A stretch of DNA of 15,574 nucleotides, taken from assembly GCA_009706135.1 (NCBI GenBank), contig WLRX01000008.1, positions 1-15,574 of the forward strand, given 5' to 3'. A program made the position numbers and the translations under genes. The notes below the pieces were generated by a model. That model had not been told where the DNA came from. It saw only the letters and a list, made by a program, of their open reading frames with translations, and did no database searches. Positions 5,967 through 13,640 of this stretch are shown in pieces (the first letter of the stretch is position 1; each line of letters begins with the position of its first letter). Source of the stretch: Actinomycetota bacterium (GTDB lineage Bacteria; Actinomycetota; Actinomycetes; Nanopelagicales; Nanopelagicaceae).

Positions 5967-8692
5967 GTAGATGATTCTTTCTTAGCGGCTTTCTTCTTAC
6001 CAGTAGCTTTGACTGTGTTCTTTGTCAGAGATGGCGCCTTAGCCTTAGGACTCTTTGCAACCGCCTTCTTGCGAGACTTCTTTGGAGATGGTCCATTTTC
6101 TGCTTCCCACGCACGTCGGCCTGCAAGTAATTCGAGTGCACGATCAAGAGTTAAGGCTTCAAGAGTGTCACCACGGCGAAGCGTTGCATTTGTTTCACCA
6201 TCTGTGACATACATGCCGAAGCGACCATCTTTAAGAATAACTTCTTTTTCTGTTGCGGGATCTTTTCCAAGTTCTTTAAGTGGTGGTTTTGCAACACCAC
6301 GGCGACGCTCTTTTGGCTTCGAATAAATTTCTAGTGCTTCATCTAATGAAATTGAAAACAACTGATCTTCTGATGTGAGTGTGCGGGAATCGGCGCCAGC
6401 TTTTAAATACGGACCATAGCGACCATTTTGTACAGTGATGTCATCGCCAGCGCTGTTAGTACCTAATGTGCGTGGTAGCGAAAGCAATCTAATTGCATCT
6501 TCATATGTCACGGTATCGAGAGTCATCGTAGAAAGTAGTGATGCCGTCTTTGGTTTTGGAGCATCTGCTTTTTTGCGCTTTTTCTTAGCTCCTTCTGGCA
6601 CAACTTCTACTGGAAAAACTTCTGTGATGTATGGACCAAAGCGTCCTGATTTAGCAATAATCGGCAAGTTAGTTATTGGATCAATGCCGAGGTCGCGCTC
6701 TCCTGATGGTTTTGCAAGAATTTCAATTGCTGCATCTAGTGTCAACTCATCTGGCGCCATCGTCTCTGGAATATTTGCAAGCTTGCGAGTTTCACCTTCA
6801 CCTTGTTGCAAGTACGCACCGTAGCGACCAACACGAATTTCGATATCTGGTGCAAGGCGCATTGTGTTTACTTCGCGCGCATCAATTGCACCAAGATCTG
6901 CAGATAATTCGTTTAGTCCTGGTTGCCCATCGTGTCCATAAAAAAAGTCTCGCAACCAATCAACACGGCCTGCTTCACCAGCTGCGATCTTGTCGAGATC
7001 TTCTTCCATGCTGGCTGTGAATTCGTAATCAACTAATTTCGTGAAGTGTGTTTCTAACAATCCTGTGACAGAGAAGGCTAAGAATGTTGGAACGAGTGCG
7101 CGACCGCGCTTATAAACATATCCGCGATCTTGAATTGTTTGAATAATGGATGCAAAGGTTGAAGGACGACCGATGCCGAGCTCTTCTAACTTCTTTACAA
7201 GTGTTGGCTCTGTGTAACGAGCAGGGGGCTTTGTCTCATGGCCCTCGCAGTTATATTCATTGACTTTTACTGCCTGTCCGACTGTCATTGCAGGTAAGCG
7301 CTTATCTTCTGACTCTTCATCTGGTTTTTCTTCGACGATGTCGTCATAAGCAGCGAGAAATCCTGGGAAAGTAATTACAGATCCATTTGCGCGAAAGATT
7401 GTCTCTTTTTTATCATTAGTTGTTGCATCAAAATCAACGCGCATCTGCATTTTTTTAGCATCAGCCATTTGTGATGCGACAGTGCGCTTCCAGATTAGGT
7501 CATACAGCGCGAATTCATCACGTGAAAGCTCTGGCGCTAATTCGCCAGGCGTTTTAAATGAATCTCCTGCTGGGCGAATCGCTTCGTGCGCTTCTTGTGC
7601 GTTCTTTGACTTTCCTTGATACACACGTGGTGCATCAGCAACGTGGTCTGCGCCGTATAACGCTTTTGCAGATGCGCGTGCTGCACTGATTGCTTGTTGG
7701 GATAAGTTAATTGAATCCGTACGCATGTATGTGATGTAACCATTTTCATACAGTCGTTGTGCAACGCGCATTGTGATTTGTGCGCCCCAACCAAGACGTG
7801 AGCCAGCATCTTGTTGAAGTGTGGAAGTCGTAAATGGCGCTTTTGGTTTTTCAGTGCGTGGAGATTCTTCCATTGACTTAACTGTCAATGGTGTTCCTTT
7901 AAGTGAATCAACGAGTGCGCGTGCACCTTTTTCATCAAGTAACAAAATATTTGCAAGTGATTTTTCTTTAACGGAGCCATCTGCACCAAAGTCTGCGGTT
8001 GCCGCAACTTTTTTCCCATCTACTGTGAGTAAGCGCGCGGTGAACCCAAGATCTGTTTGTGCATTTAAATCCCACCAAGAAGAAGAAATAAACGCCATTC
8101 GTTCGCGTTCTTTTTCCACGATTAAGCGCGTAGCAACTGATTGCACGCGGCCTGCTGAAATACGTGGCATAACTTTTTTCCATAGAACAGGTGAGAGTCT
8201 GTAACCGTAGAGACGATCGAGCACGCGACGTGTTTCTTGTGCATCGATTAAGTGATAGTCGAGGTCTCGCGTGTTCTCTACTGCCGCTTGAATCGCTTCT
8301 TTTGTTATTTCATTAAAAACCATTCGCTTAATTGGAATTTTTGGTTGTAAGACTTCAACTAAGTGCCACGCAATTGCTTCGCCTTCGCGATCTTCATCTG
8401 TTGCAAGCAATAACTCTTCGGCGCCTTTCATTAACTCTTTGAGTTCGGCGACCTTGGCTTTTTTGTCTGGGTTAATGACATAAAGTGGTGCGAAATCATT
8501 TTCGATATCTACACCTTCTTTAGCCCAGGCAATTTTTTTGTATTCCTTAGGAATATCCGCCGCGCGCTGAGGCAAGTCACGGATATGACCGACGCTAGCC
8601 TCGACGATGTATTCATCGCCGAGGTAGCCGCCAATTTTGCGTGCCTTAGCTGGTGATTCAACAATCACCAGCTTTTTTAGTTCTTTAGCCAT
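5963..8692 (-). CDS. topA: DNA topoisomerase I (type IA)
   Basis: This 909-residue enzyme relaxes negative supercoils by cutting one DNA strand through a 5'-phosphotyrosine. The TOPRIM domain shows VIVESPAKA (Glu12) and the acidic cluster ATDEDREGE with D99 and D101. RISAGRVQSVATRL (177-190) and the active-site tyrosine Tyr322 in GYITYMRTDS complete the core, and GIGRPSTFA (506-514) follows. Bacterial tetracysteine zinc fingers are absent; only one cysteine (C482) occurs. Instead the C-terminal part carries four repeats with GRYGAY (622), GRFGPY (683), GRYGPY (757) and GRFGMY (823), then a Lys/Ala-rich tail from about 870. Both are typical of actinobacterial TopA, where they bind DNA and aid strand passage. 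The ATG has a modest AGGA 4 nt upstream. hppA ends 31 bp before it, and no clear promoter of its own is seen, so hppA read-through is possible. Its TGA overlaps the tmk ATG. Confidence 0.97.
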   Translation of the reverse strand: MAKELKKLVIVESPAKARKIGGYLGDEYIVEASVGHIRDLPQRAADIPKEYKKIAWAKEGVDIENDFAPLYVINPDKKAKVAELKELMKGAEELLLATDEDREGEAIAWHLVEVLQPKIPIKRMVFNEITKEAIQAAVENTRDLDYHLIDAQETRRVLDRLYGYRLSPVLWKKVMPRISAGRVQSVATRLIVEKERERMAFISSSWWDLNAQTDLGFTARLLTVDGKKVAATADFGADGSVKEKSLANILLLDEKGARALVDSLKGTPLTVKSMEESPRTEKPKAPFTTSTLQQDAGSRLGWGAQITMRVAQRLYENGYITYMRTDSINLSQQAISAARASAKALYGADHVADAPRVYQGKSKNAQEAHEAIRPAGDSFKTPGELAPELSRDEFALYDLIWKRTVASQMADAKKMQMRVDFDATTNDKKETIFRANGSVITFPGFLAAYDDIVEEKPDEESEDKRLPAMTVGQAVKVNEYNCEGHETKPPARYTEPTLVKKLEELGIGRPSTFASIIQTIQDRGYVYKRGRALVPTFLAFSVTGLLETHFTKLVDYEFTASMEEDLDKIAAGEAGRVDWLRDFFYGHDGQPGLNELSADLGAIDAREVNTMRLAPDIEIRVGRYGAYLQQGEGETRKLANIPETMAPDELTLDAAIEILAKPSGERDLGIDPITNLPIIAKSGRFGPYITEVFPVEVVPEGAKKKRKKADAPKPKTASLLSTMTLDTVTYEDAIRLLSLPRTLGTNSAGDDITVQNGRYGPYLKAGADSRTLTSEDQLFSISLDEALEIYSKPKERRRGVAKPPLKELGKDPATEKEVILKDGRFGMYVTDGETNATLRRGDTLEALTLDRALELLAGRRAWEAENGPSPKKSRKKAVAKSPKAKAPSLTKNTVKATGKKKAAKKESST

Positions 8693-8723
8693 GAAGTCCT
8701 AACAACGGGGAAGTTATCGGTTT

Positions 8724-11006
8724 TTAATATTCGATCGACGTTGATTGACGACGGTTTCGAACAAGAGCCGCAACAATAATCAGTGCTGATACAACTCCGA
8801 TGATTGTGTTGATAGTTGTGTGTCCACCGAGTGCAAGTGAAACGATTGCTGGTGTAACAAGTAGACCAACAAGGTTCATCACTTTAATAAGTGGGTTTAT
8901 CGCAGGGCCAGCAGTATCTTTAAATGGGTCTCCGACTGTGTCACCAACGATTGTTGCAGTGTGGGCATCTGATCCCTTGCCACCGTAATTTCCATCTTCA
9001 ACCATCTTCTTAGCGTTATCCCACGCACCACCAGAGTTTGATAGGAATACAGCCATAAGTGTTCCGGTGCCGATTGCGCCAGCAAGGTATGCACCGAGTG
9101 CGCCAACTCCGAGACCGAAGCCAACTGCAATTGGTGCCATCACTGCAAGTAATCCAGGTGTTGCAAGTTCGCGCAGTGAATCTCGTGTACAGATATCTAC
9201 AACGCGGCCATATTCAGGCTTTTCAGTGCCCTTCATGATTCCAGGATGTAATTTAAATTGATTACGTACTTCCATTACAACAGCACCTGCAGCCCGTGAT
9301 ACCGCGTTAACTGCAAGACCTGAGAATAGGAATACAACTGCGGCACCGATAATCAAACCAACGAGGTTACGTGGATTAGCAACGTCGAGAACGCCTTGAT
9401 ATTCAAGACCGAGGTTTGCAGCAACTTGTCCTGCATCTTCAACAGCTTTCTTGATTGCATCTGTAAATGCACCGAAGAGAGCAGTTGCTGCAAGAACAGC
9501 CGTTGCAATTGCAATTCCTTTGGTAATCGCCTTTGTTGTATTTCCAACAGCATCAAGGGATGTAAGAATTTGTGCGCCTTCACCTTTAACGTCTCCAGAC
9601 ATTTCTGCAATGCCTTGTGCGTTATCTGAGATTGGACCGAAGGTATCCATTGCAACAATGACACCCACTGTGGTCAAAAGACCAGTACCAGCTAGTGCAA
9701 TTGCAAGAAGTGAAAGAACAATCGATCCACCACCGAGTGCGAATGCACCGAAGACAGCAGTTGCAATAAGAATCGCACTGTAAACAGCTGATTCAAAACC
9801 GACTGCAATACCAGCCAAAATCACCGTTGCAGCGCCTGTTTGTGAGGAAGCAGCAACATCATTTACTGGACGTTTTCCAACTTCTGTGAAGAAGCCGGTG
9901 AGAACCTGAATAGCTGCTGCCAGCACGATACCGATTAATACTGCGCCATATGCAAGAACACGTGGGTTTGTATTTCCAGCGGACATGATCGCTTCTGGTG
10001 AAAGACCAGTAAGTAACTTAAAGTCAGATGGCAAGTATGTAAATGTTGCAAGTCCTGTGAGAACTGCGGAGATAAGAGCAGAGATGAAGAAGGAACGATT
10101 AATTGCTTGCATCGCATTCTTATCAGTTGGGCGAAGACGTGTAATGAAAATACCGATTACAGCAGTGATGGTTCCGATTGCAGGAACGATCAATGGATAG
10201 ATAAGTCCGGCATCTCCTAGCGCTGCTTTACCAAGAATCAACGCTGCAACAAGTGTTACTGCATATGATTCAAAGAGGTCGGCTGCCATGCCGGCACAGT
10301 CACCGACGTTATCTCCAACGTTATCTGCGATTGTTGCAGCGTTACGTGGATCATCTTCTGGAATATTTTTTTCTACTTTACCAACGAGGTCTGCGCCAAC
10401 ATCTGCAGCCTTTGTAAAGATTCCGCCACCCACGCGCATAAACATCGCGAGCATCGCAGCACCAAAACCAAATCCTTCAAGAACGGCTGGTGCATTTTCA
10501 CGGTAGATAATTACAACAAGGGATGCACCAACTAATCCAAGACCAACAGTTGTCATACCAACTACGCCACCGGTACGAAAAGCGATCTGCACTGCTTTTT
10601 CGCCATTCTTATTACGAGCTGCTTCTGCAACACGAACATTTGCACGAACAGCAAGCCACATACCGTTATAGCCAACGAGAGCAGAGAATCCTGCACCGAG
10701 TAAGAAGAAGATTGAACGCCCGATACGGATGTCCATATCTCCAGGGAGTGCAAAGAGAAGAACAAAAACAATTCCTACAAAGTATGAAAGTGTTCGGAAC
10801 TGGCGCGCGAGATATGCCGCTGCACCTTCCTGAACTGCTTCTGCGATTTCACGCATCTTGGCTGTGCCATCGCTCTGCGCCAATACTTGGGCGCGAAGTG
10901 CCCAGGCGATGCCTAGGGCGATCAATGAAATTGCTAGAACGGCGTAGACGTAGTTCAGGTTTGAGCCTTCTACGGTCACTAGTGATTGGGAGCTGGCAGC
11001 TCGCAT
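8724..11006 (-). CDS. hppA: Membrane-bound proton-pumping pyrophosphatase, K+-independent type
   Basis: At 760 residues with about 16 predicted helices, this enzyme hydrolyses pyrophosphate and pumps protons across the membrane. Family signatures are GGGIFTKAADVGADLVGKVE (193-212), DNVGDNVGDCAGMAADLFE (228-246) and, near the C terminus, GDTVGDPFKDTAGPAINPL (688-706), which supply the Mg-pyrophosphate-binding aspartates and lysines. Lys492 and Thr495 in GNTTKAIT occupy the positions that separate K+-independent (Lys/Thr) from K+-dependent (Ala/Gly) enzymes. The frame stays open to 11093, but I start at the ATG at 11006: it has a strong GGAGGAG 5 nt upstream, and the extra 29 residues are not hydrophobic and match nothing in the family. 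It is divergent from dedA and leads into the topA cluster. PyrE and nucleic-acid synthesis generate the pyrophosphate it uses. Confidence 0.97.
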   Translation of the reverse strand: MRAASSQSLVTVEGSNLNYVYAVLAISLIALGIAWALRAQVLAQSDGTAKMREIAEAVQEGAAAYLARQFRTLSYFVGIVFVLLFALPGDMDIRIGRSIFFLLGAGFSALVGYNGMWLAVRANVRVAEAARNKNGEKAVQIAFRTGGVVGMTTVGLGLVGASLVVIIYRENAPAVLEGFGFGAAMLAMFMRVGGGIFTKAADVGADLVGKVEKNIPEDDPRNAATIADNVGDNVGDCAGMAADLFESYAVTLVAALILGKAALGDAGLIYPLIVPAIGTITAVIGIFITRLRPTDKNAMQAINRSFFISALISAVLTGLATFTYLPSDFKLLTGLSPEAIMSAGNTNPRVLAYGAVLIGIVLAAAIQVLTGFFTEVGKRPVNDVAASSQTGAATVILAGIAVGFESAVYSAILIATAVFGAFALGGGSIVLSLLAIALAGTGLLTTVGVIVAMDTFGPISDNAQGIAEMSGDVKGEGAQILTSLDAVGNTTKAITKGIAIATAVLAATALFGAFTDAIKKAVEDAGQVAANLGLEYQGVLDVANPRNLVGLIIGAAVVFLFSGLAVNAVSRAAGAVVMEVRNQFKLHPGIMKGTEKPEYGRVVDICTRDSLRELATPGLLAVMAPIAVGFGLGVGALGAYLAGAIGTGTLMAVFLSNSGGAWDNAKKMVEDGNYGGKGSDAHTATIVGDTVGDPFKDTAGPAINPLIKVMNLVGLLVTPAIVSLALGGHTTINTIIGVVSALIIVAALVRNRRQSTSIEY

Positions 11007-11010
11007 GTTG

Positions 11011-11018
11011 TCTCCTCC
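11011..11018 (-). promoter_or_regulatory. Strong ribosome binding site that decides the hppA start
   Basis: GGAGGAGA on the minus strand ends 4 nt from the ATG at 11006 and is the best Shine-Dalgarno sequence in the window. It lies inside the extended open frame and argues against the upstream GTG at 11093. The bases just upstream (CTCC, then TGGA as loop) could pair with the second GGAG and partly hide the site. Confidence 0.85.
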
Positions 11019-11023
11019 AGGAG

Positions 11024-11039
11024 CAATAGGGCCCGATTG
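11024..11039. promoter_or_regulatory. Imperfect palindrome in the hppA leader
   Basis: CAATAGGGCCCGATTG is a 16-bp inverted repeat with one mismatched pair, centred on GGGCCC. It lies 5 bp upstream of the hppA ribosome binding site and downstream of the proposed hppA promoter. It could be an operator or a hairpin in the 5' leader. The binding factor is unknown, and a single copy cannot prove function. Confidence 0.4.
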
Positions 11040-11056
11040 GCCCACAAAGTTGTAGC

Positions 11057-11062
11057 AGTCTA
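11057..11062 (-). promoter_or_regulatory. Candidate hppA -10 box (TAGACT)
   Basis: On the minus strand TAGACT fits the TANNNT pattern of actinobacterial housekeeping promoters and would start transcription about 45 nt before the hppA ATG. A poor -35 candidate, TTGCGT, lies 19 bp further upstream, longer than ideal spacing. TACAAC just downstream is an alternative -10. Confidence 0.3.
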
Positions 11063-11113
11063 CGCACACCGCCCCCAAAAAACGCAAATACACCTATCTA
11101 TTAGGCGCCCCTC

Positions 11114-11119
11114 TAGGCT
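11114..11119 (+). promoter_or_regulatory. -10 box TAGGCT of the DedA gene, probable leaderless start
   Basis: TAGGCT is followed by exactly 6 nt (GAAGCC) and then the ATG at 11126, the spacing at which the transcript would begin on the A of the start codon. There is no purine-rich Shine-Dalgarno sequence; the AGG inside the hexamer sits 8 nt from the ATG and could act only weakly. The same hexamer at the same distance precedes pyrE. No good -35 box is visible. Confidence 0.5.
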
Positions 11120-11125
11120 GAAGCC

Positions 11126-11773
11126 ATGAATCTCTCGACCCTCTTTGATGCCCATTCAATTGTTGGAGACCTTGGATTAATTGGAGTTCTAGCAATTATT
11201 TTTGCTGAAACCGGGCTCTTGATCGGCCTGGCTTTCCCCGGCGATTCACTTCTTTTCATCGCCGGTATTGCAGCATCTGGTTCAGGTGCTGCAATTTTAG
11301 GTGGAGCAGCTTTGGATCCAGTAGCACTATTTATCGGCGCACCAATTGCAGCAATCCTTGGCGCACAAACTGGCCATTTCTTTGGCGCGACATACGGGCG
11401 CAAATTATTTGATCGATCTGATGGACGTTTCTTTAACCACAAACGAGTAATCGCAACTGAAAAATGGCTCCGTAAATATGGCACAGGCCGCGCAATCATC
11501 TTGGCCCGCTTTGTTCCATTCGTAAGAACGTTGATTAATCCATTGTGTGGAATCGTAAAAATCCCAGCTCGCACGTTCTTTATCTGGAACTTTATTGGCG
11601 GAATTATCTGGACACAATCCGTGATTTTCTTAGGTTACATCCTGGGAGAAAAACTAGAGGGCTCAGTTGATAAATATATCTTGCCAATTGTTGGCTTAAT
11701 CGTTGTTCTATCTTTAATTCCGGTTGTAATTGAGATATTCCGTGAGCGACAGACTAAAAAACACCACAGTTAA
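11126..11773 (+). CDS. DedA/VTT-family integral membrane protein
   Basis: This 215-residue protein matches the DedA (SNARE-associated, VTT-domain) family. FAETGLLIGLAFPGDSLLF (26-44) carries the conserved Glu28 and the PGD that follows a re-entrant helix. The second family motif, around GRAIILARFVPFVRT (121-135), carries R128, P131 and R134, with G142 downstream. Several hydrophobic segments follow, including 150-173 and 183-205, and the tail is basic (RERQTKKHHS), consistent with a cytoplasmic C terminus. DedA proteins are thought to flip undecaprenyl phosphate or phospholipids between membrane leaflets in a proton-gradient-dependent way; the lipid used here cannot be told from sequence. It is the only complete plus-strand gene in the window, divergent from the proton pump hppA, and ends 1 bp from the convergent pyrE stop. 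Confidence 0.93.
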   Translation: MNLSTLFDAHSIVGDLGLIGVLAIIFAETGLLIGLAFPGDSLLFIAGIAASGSGAAILGGAALDPVALFIGAPIAAILGAQTGHFFGATYGRKLFDRSDGRFFNHKRVIATEKWLRKYGTGRAIILARFVPFVRTLINPLCGIVKIPARTFFIWNFIGGIIWTQSVIFLGYILGEKLEGSVDKYILPIVGLIVVLSLIPVVIEIFRERQTKKHHS

Positions 11774-11774
11774 T

Positions 11775-12308
11775 TTACAAACCTAAGTCTGCTAACTGAA
11801 AAGCGGCACGGTATTCATATCCCGCTTCTCTGATCTTTGGTTCTGCTCCACGTTCAACAATTACAGCAACACCAACAACAATTGCGCCGGCTTCTATTAG
11901 CGCTTCAACTGCAGTAAGAACTGAACCACCAGTTGTTGAAGTATCTTCGACGGCTAAAACTCTTTTGCCAACAACATCTGGACCTTCGATGCGGCGTTGT
12001 AATCCGTGAGCTTTCTCTGCTTTGCGAACAACAAATGAATCTATCTTTTTTCCTTGTTTGGCAGCAATGTGCATCATCGCTGTAGCAACAGGGTCTGCAC
12101 CTAATGTCAGTCCACCAACTGCTTCGTAATCTAAATCTTTTGTTAAATCCAACATTACTTGACCAACTAATGGCGCTGCAACAGAATCCAATGTCACGCG
12201 ACGAAGGTCAACGTAGTAATCAGCTTCTTTTCCAGAAGACAGAATAACTTTGCCGTGTACAACGGCCTTGGAAATTATCTGTTCTTTTAACTGCTCGCGG
12301 GTGCTCAT
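11775..12308 (-). CDS. pyrE: Orotate phosphoribosyltransferase
   Basis: The enzyme joins orotate to PRPP, giving orotidine 5'-phosphate and pyrophosphate in de novo pyrimidine synthesis. The 177-residue length is usual for compact bacterial OPRTs. The N-terminal part carries SSGKEADYYVDLR (24-36), where the family binds orotate. FVVRKAEKAHG (92-102) supplies catalytic-loop lysines, and RVLAVEDTSTTGGS (116-129) is the PRPP-binding signature with Glu121-Asp122 followed by TSTTGG. No signal peptide or membrane segment is present. The ATG at 12308 has no Shine-Dalgarno sequence and lies 6 nt after a TAGGCT hexamer. It follows hspR by only 19 bp, so any promoter must overlap the hspR 3' end and read-through from the chaperone operon is possible. 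No PyrR-type leader fits in the gap. Confidence 0.96.
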   Translation of the reverse strand: MSTREQLKEQIISKAVVHGKVILSSGKEADYYVDLRRVTLDSVAAPLVGQVMLDLTKDLDYEAVGGLTLGADPVATAMMHIAAKQGKKIDSFVVRKAEKAHGLQRRIEGPDVVGKRVLAVEDTSTTGGSVLTAVEALIEAGAIVVGVAVIVERGAEPKIREAGYEYRAAFQLADLGL

Positions 12309-12314
12309 GGTGCG

Positions 12315-12347
12315 AGCCTATCTATTTTTATTGCTCTTCTTTGTAAA
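12315..12347 (-). promoter_or_regulatory. pyrE promoter region, probable leaderless or near-leaderless start
   Basis: TAGGCT (12315-12320, minus strand) is separated by 6 nt (CGCACC) from the pyrE ATG, exactly as at dedA. An overlapping reading uses TAGATA 4 bp upstream as the -10, which has a good TTTACA -35 at 12342-12347 with 17-bp spacing and would leave a leader of only a few bases. Either way there is no room for a normal ribosome binding site. The promoter overlaps the last codons of hspR. Confidence 0.5.
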
Positions 12348-12714
12348 CAATTACTGGGTTTTTGCGCCGTATAGCAAGGCCCTTTGGAGGATTCTCCTTG
12401 AGGAGTGCATCTACTTCAACACGAAGGTGGGCAACTTCAATTGCCATGTTTGCCATCGCAGATTCCAATTCGATGATGCGTTTAATTCCCGCATGGTTAA
12501 TTCCTTCACCGATGAGTCTTTGCACAGTTCGCAGCGAGGCAATATTTTGTAATGAATATCTGCGTCCGCGACCTGTGGCGCGCTCCGGTGAAACTAAGCC
12601 CATGCGATCGTATTGACGAAGCGTTTGTGGATGTAGGCCAGATAGCTCTGCAGCGATTGAAATTACATAGAGCGCTGCGTCGTCATCAGGTTGAGTTGTG
12701 TTTTCGTTGCTCAT
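12328..12714 (-). CDS. hspR: HspR, MerR-family heat-shock repressor
   Basis: This 128-residue protein carries a MerR-type winged helix near the N terminus: YVISIAAELSGLHPQTLRQYD (16-36) is the helix-turn-helix and RGRRYSLQNIASLR (49-62) the wing. A helical dimerisation segment follows (about 70-107) with regularly spaced Leu, Ile and Val. It ends with a basic patch and the hydrophobic tail NPVIVYK, a feature of HspR proteins linked to temperature response. HspR binds inverted repeats called HAIR upstream of dnaK in Streptomyces and Mycobacterium, with DnaK as co-repressor. As the last gene of dnaK-grpE-dnaJ-hspR it should repress its own operon; the dnaK promoter lies outside the window. The ATG overlaps the dnaJ stop in ATGA, with AAAGG 7 nt upstream. 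Other MerR regulators are possible by fold, but position makes HspR very likely. Confidence 0.94.
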   Translation of the reverse strand: MSNENTTQPDDDAALYVISIAAELSGLHPQTLRQYDRMGLVSPERATGRGRRYSLQNIASLRTVQRLIGEGINHAGIKRIIELESAMANMAIEVAHLRVEVDALLKENPPKGLAIRRKNPVIVYKEEQ

Positions 12715-13631
12715 TGAGATGCCTTTGCAATAAATTCTGCACGCACATCTTCATGTGATGTGGCTTCTGCAAAAGCTTTCAACGCTTCTTCAGCTTTGCC
12801 TTCTGTGTGACGCGGTACTTGAACTTCTACCGTGACAAGTAAATCTCCTGTTGTTCCACCTTTATGTATGCCGCGACCTTTAACACGAAGCACCCGGCCA
12901 TTAGGTGTTCCTGGTGCAAGACGCACAGTGACATCATCTCCTGCAATTGTTGGCACTTTTATGTCAGCACCGAGCGCCGCTTCAGTAAATGTCACGGGCA
13001 AAGTCATGGTGATGTGTTCGCCTTTACGCGAAAAAATAGGGTGTGGCTTTACATGAAGCAATATAAATAAATCTCCAGCACCAGCTTCACCTGTGGCACC
13101 TTTTCCTTTAACGCGAATTTTTGCACCATCATTTACTCCTGCAGGAACGCGCGCCGTAATATTTTGCGCAGGCAATCCATCTGTAGATAATCGAAGTTCT
13201 AATGTTGTACCAAATACAGATTCACGAAATGAAATCTTTGATTCAGTCTGTAAATCTTGTCCTTTACGTGGACCACGTCGACCTCCGCCAAATAAATTTG
13301 CAAAAATATCTTGTGGGTTTCCGCCACCGAACATGTCACCAAAATCTCCACCTTGGAAATTTTGTCCGCCTGTAGGTGCACGAAATCCGCCACGTTCAAA
13401 GAGTGATCGTGCTTCGTCGTATTCATTTTTCTTCTTTACATCGGACAAGATGTCATAAGCCTCAGAGACAGCCTTGAACTCTTCTTCTCGCTTTGCATCG
13501 CCCTTGGTCTTATCTGGGTGTAATTCACGCGCAAGAGTTCGATATTTCTTCTTTATTTCATCAGGGGTCGCGGACTTTGATACGCCCAAGATTTTATAAA
13601 AATCCTTTTCGTATAAATCTTTAGCGGCCAC
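12711..13631 (-). CDS. dnaJ: DnaJ-type co-chaperone lacking the zinc-finger domain
   Basis: DnaJ proteins deliver unfolded substrates to DnaK and trigger its ATPase. The J domain (about 9-75) includes the HPD motif at 38-40. A Gly/Phe-rich linker follows (about 81-118), with MFGGGNPQDIFANLFGGG and no obvious break. The two beta-sandwich substrate domains (about 126-275) carry RVPAGVNDGAKIRVKGKG and RVLRVKGRGIHKGG. What is missing is the four-repeat CxxCxGxG zinc region that normally interrupts the first sandwich: only about 13 residues stand between LELRL and ITARVPAG, and no cysteine is present anywhere. At 306 residues it therefore has the architecture of class B DnaJ/CbpA proteins although it occupies the classical operon position. 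The start is GTG at 13631, 9 bp after grpE. The coding frame is continuous, so this is a true domain absence rather than a frameshift. Confidence 0.93.
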   Translation of the reverse strand: MAAKDLYEKDFYKILGVSKSATPDEIKKKYRTLARELHPDKTKGDAKREEEFKAVSEAYDILSDVKKKNEYDEARSLFERGGFRAPTGGQNFQGGDFGDMFGGGNPQDIFANLFGGGRRGPRKGQDLQTESKISFRESVFGTTLELRLSTDGLPAQNITARVPAGVNDGAKIRVKGKGATGEAGAGDLFILLHVKPHPIFSRKGEHITMTLPVTFTEAALGADIKVPTIAGDDVTVRLAPGTPNGRVLRVKGRGIHKGGTTGDLLVTVEVQVPRHTEGKAEEALKAFAEATSHEDVRAEFIAKASQ

Positions 13632-13640
13632 TGTTTTCTC

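Noticed and set aside
10523..11029. 168-codon plus-strand open frame opposite hppA
   Set aside because: It is antisense to the conserved N-terminal part of hppA, has low-complexity Gln/Leu/Arg composition and matches no family I recognise.
11113..11574. 153-codon minus-strand open frame opposite dedA
   Set aside because: The plus strand carries the conserved DedA motifs; the antisense product is Pro/Ala/Arg-rich without recognisable features.
12711..13631. Frameshift or internal deletion artefact explaining the missing DnaJ zinc finger
   Set aside because: The frame is continuous, and both flanking beta-sandwich segments join smoothly through a short linker, so a genuine domain absence is the simpler reading.
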